In this document: positions 63,656 to 64,000 of the stretch, in pieces
Layout: each line of letters opens with the position of its first letter
Position numbering within the stretch: the first letter of the stretch is position 1
Source: Lachnospiraceae bacterium
GTDB lineage: Bacteria; Bacillota; Clostridia; Lachnospirales; Lachnospiraceae
Direction of reading: 5' to 3'
Length of the DNA stretch: 64,000 nucleotides
Assembly (NCBI GenBank): GCA_016284175.1
Contig: JAEEOJ010000031.1
Location: forward strand, 1-64,000
Position numbers and translations under genes: made by a program
The notes under the pieces: model-generated
Database searches by the model: none
What the model was told of the DNA's origin: nothing
Seen by the model: only the letters and a program-made list of their open reading frames with translations

Positions 63656-64000
63656 TTAATTATATACTGCTACTTCTTCAAACTTTAGATTTCCGCCGAA
63701 AATATCAAGTGCGGAACCTATTGTAAAATCAATCTTTCCGTCCGATGCTTCATTAATCGTTTCCACATCTTCAAGAGAACGAATACCGCCGGCATATGTA
63801 ACTTTATTGCCGTCGTATTTGGATAATTCTTTTATGATGTCAGTCTCCGGTCCATTGCACTTTCCTTCAACATCAACAGCATGTATAAGATATTCGTCGC
63901 AATACCCTTCTAGCTTCTTTAAGGTATCGCAGTTCATTTCGGTTTCGGTAATCGTCTGCCATCTGTCTGTGGTTACAAAGTACTTGTCGCCGACTTTTTT
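63656..64000 (-). CDS. hisA: HisA-like isomerase, C-terminal part, cut by window edge
   Basis: The frame stays open to the window end, giving 114 C-terminal residues, starting KKVGDKYFVTTDRWQTITET. The text (HAVDVEGKCNGPE, VTYAGGIRS, GSALDIFGGN) matches the C-terminal half of the phosphoribosylformimino-5-aminoimidazole carboxamide ribotide isomerase of the eukaryotic HIS6 type, which differs from the usual bacterial HisA with TDISRDG. It opens the Amadori product in histidine synthesis. The start is outside the window. Confidence 0.85.
   Translation of the reverse strand, partial: KKVGDKYFVTTDRWQTITETEMNCDTLKKLEGYCDEYLIHAVDVEGKCNGPETDIIKELSKYDGNKVTYAGGIRSLEDVETINEASDGKIDFTIGSALDIFGGNLKFEEVAVYN

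Overview
The window looks like chromosome from a low-GC Firmicute, most probably a Lachnospiraceae (Clostridia). The grounds are the gene order asp23-nusB-xseA-xseB-ispA-dxs-tlyA-nadK-recN, the single-chain glycyl-tRNA synthetase, pyruvate phosphate dikinase, lipoproteins of DUF4349 and DUF4854-like type, a DUF5688-like protein, and strong Shine-Dalgarno sites (GGAGG). Almost every gene is on the minus strand; only yerC and a cold-shock gene near the right edge are on the plus strand. No phage, insertion sequence, CRISPR array or rRNA was seen. There is one tRNA (Arg, anticodon CCG). No stretch over 300 bases lacks a gene.

Layout, left to right; transcription mostly runs right to left. 1-51: start of glgA. 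190-8859: housekeeping cluster for DNA repair, NAD kinase, rRNA methylation, isoprenoids, exonuclease VII, NusB and Asp23. 8970-14983: two transglutaminase-like surface proteins around prfC, then deoB and a small membrane protein. 15111-17645: pnp and rpsO with structured leaders. 17772-21980: an HD-GYP sensor, a degenerate MocR regulator and a membrane protein. 22035-28989: ppdK with a structured leader, a lipoprotein, glyS, recO and era. 29002-33200: a DUF4349 lipoprotein and an M16 peptidase. 33275-36070: a two-TM, GGDEF-like, EAL, beta-solenoid protein. 36131-41868: an apparent operon rluB-ligA-metA, a rhomboid-like protein, a truncated sigma-like protein and an unknown. 41924-48406: an SH3 protein, tRNA-Arg, a DUF5688-like protein, efp, thiN, birA, a zinc-ribbon protein and dprA. 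48417-53122: comM, pilT and a second HD-GYP protein. 53128-56583: hemW, lepA and rpsT. 56692-61335: a 1547-residue flavoprotein with a huge acidic tail. 61360-64000: DUF1836, yerC, a degenerate LytM protein, csp and partial hisA.

Three separate c-di-GMP turnover proteins (two HD-GYP, one EAL) and no intact GGDEF suggest that this region mainly degrades the messenger. DprA, ComM and PilT lie close together and could serve DNA uptake or twitching. The housekeeping cluster is flanked by glgA and a transglutaminase gene where spore formers usually carry spoIVB/spo0A and spoIIIA genes, which suggests a non-sporulating lineage.

The most interesting items are the EAL/beta-solenoid fusion, the flavoenzyme with an acidic tail of about 1000 residues, the sigma-like protein without region 4, the MocR-like regulator that lacks both the PLP lysine and the end of its aminotransferase domain, an apparently dead transglutaminase paralogue, a candidate attenuator upstream of ppdK, and two palindromic intergenic elements. 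All family assignments were made by reading motifs; no database search was run.
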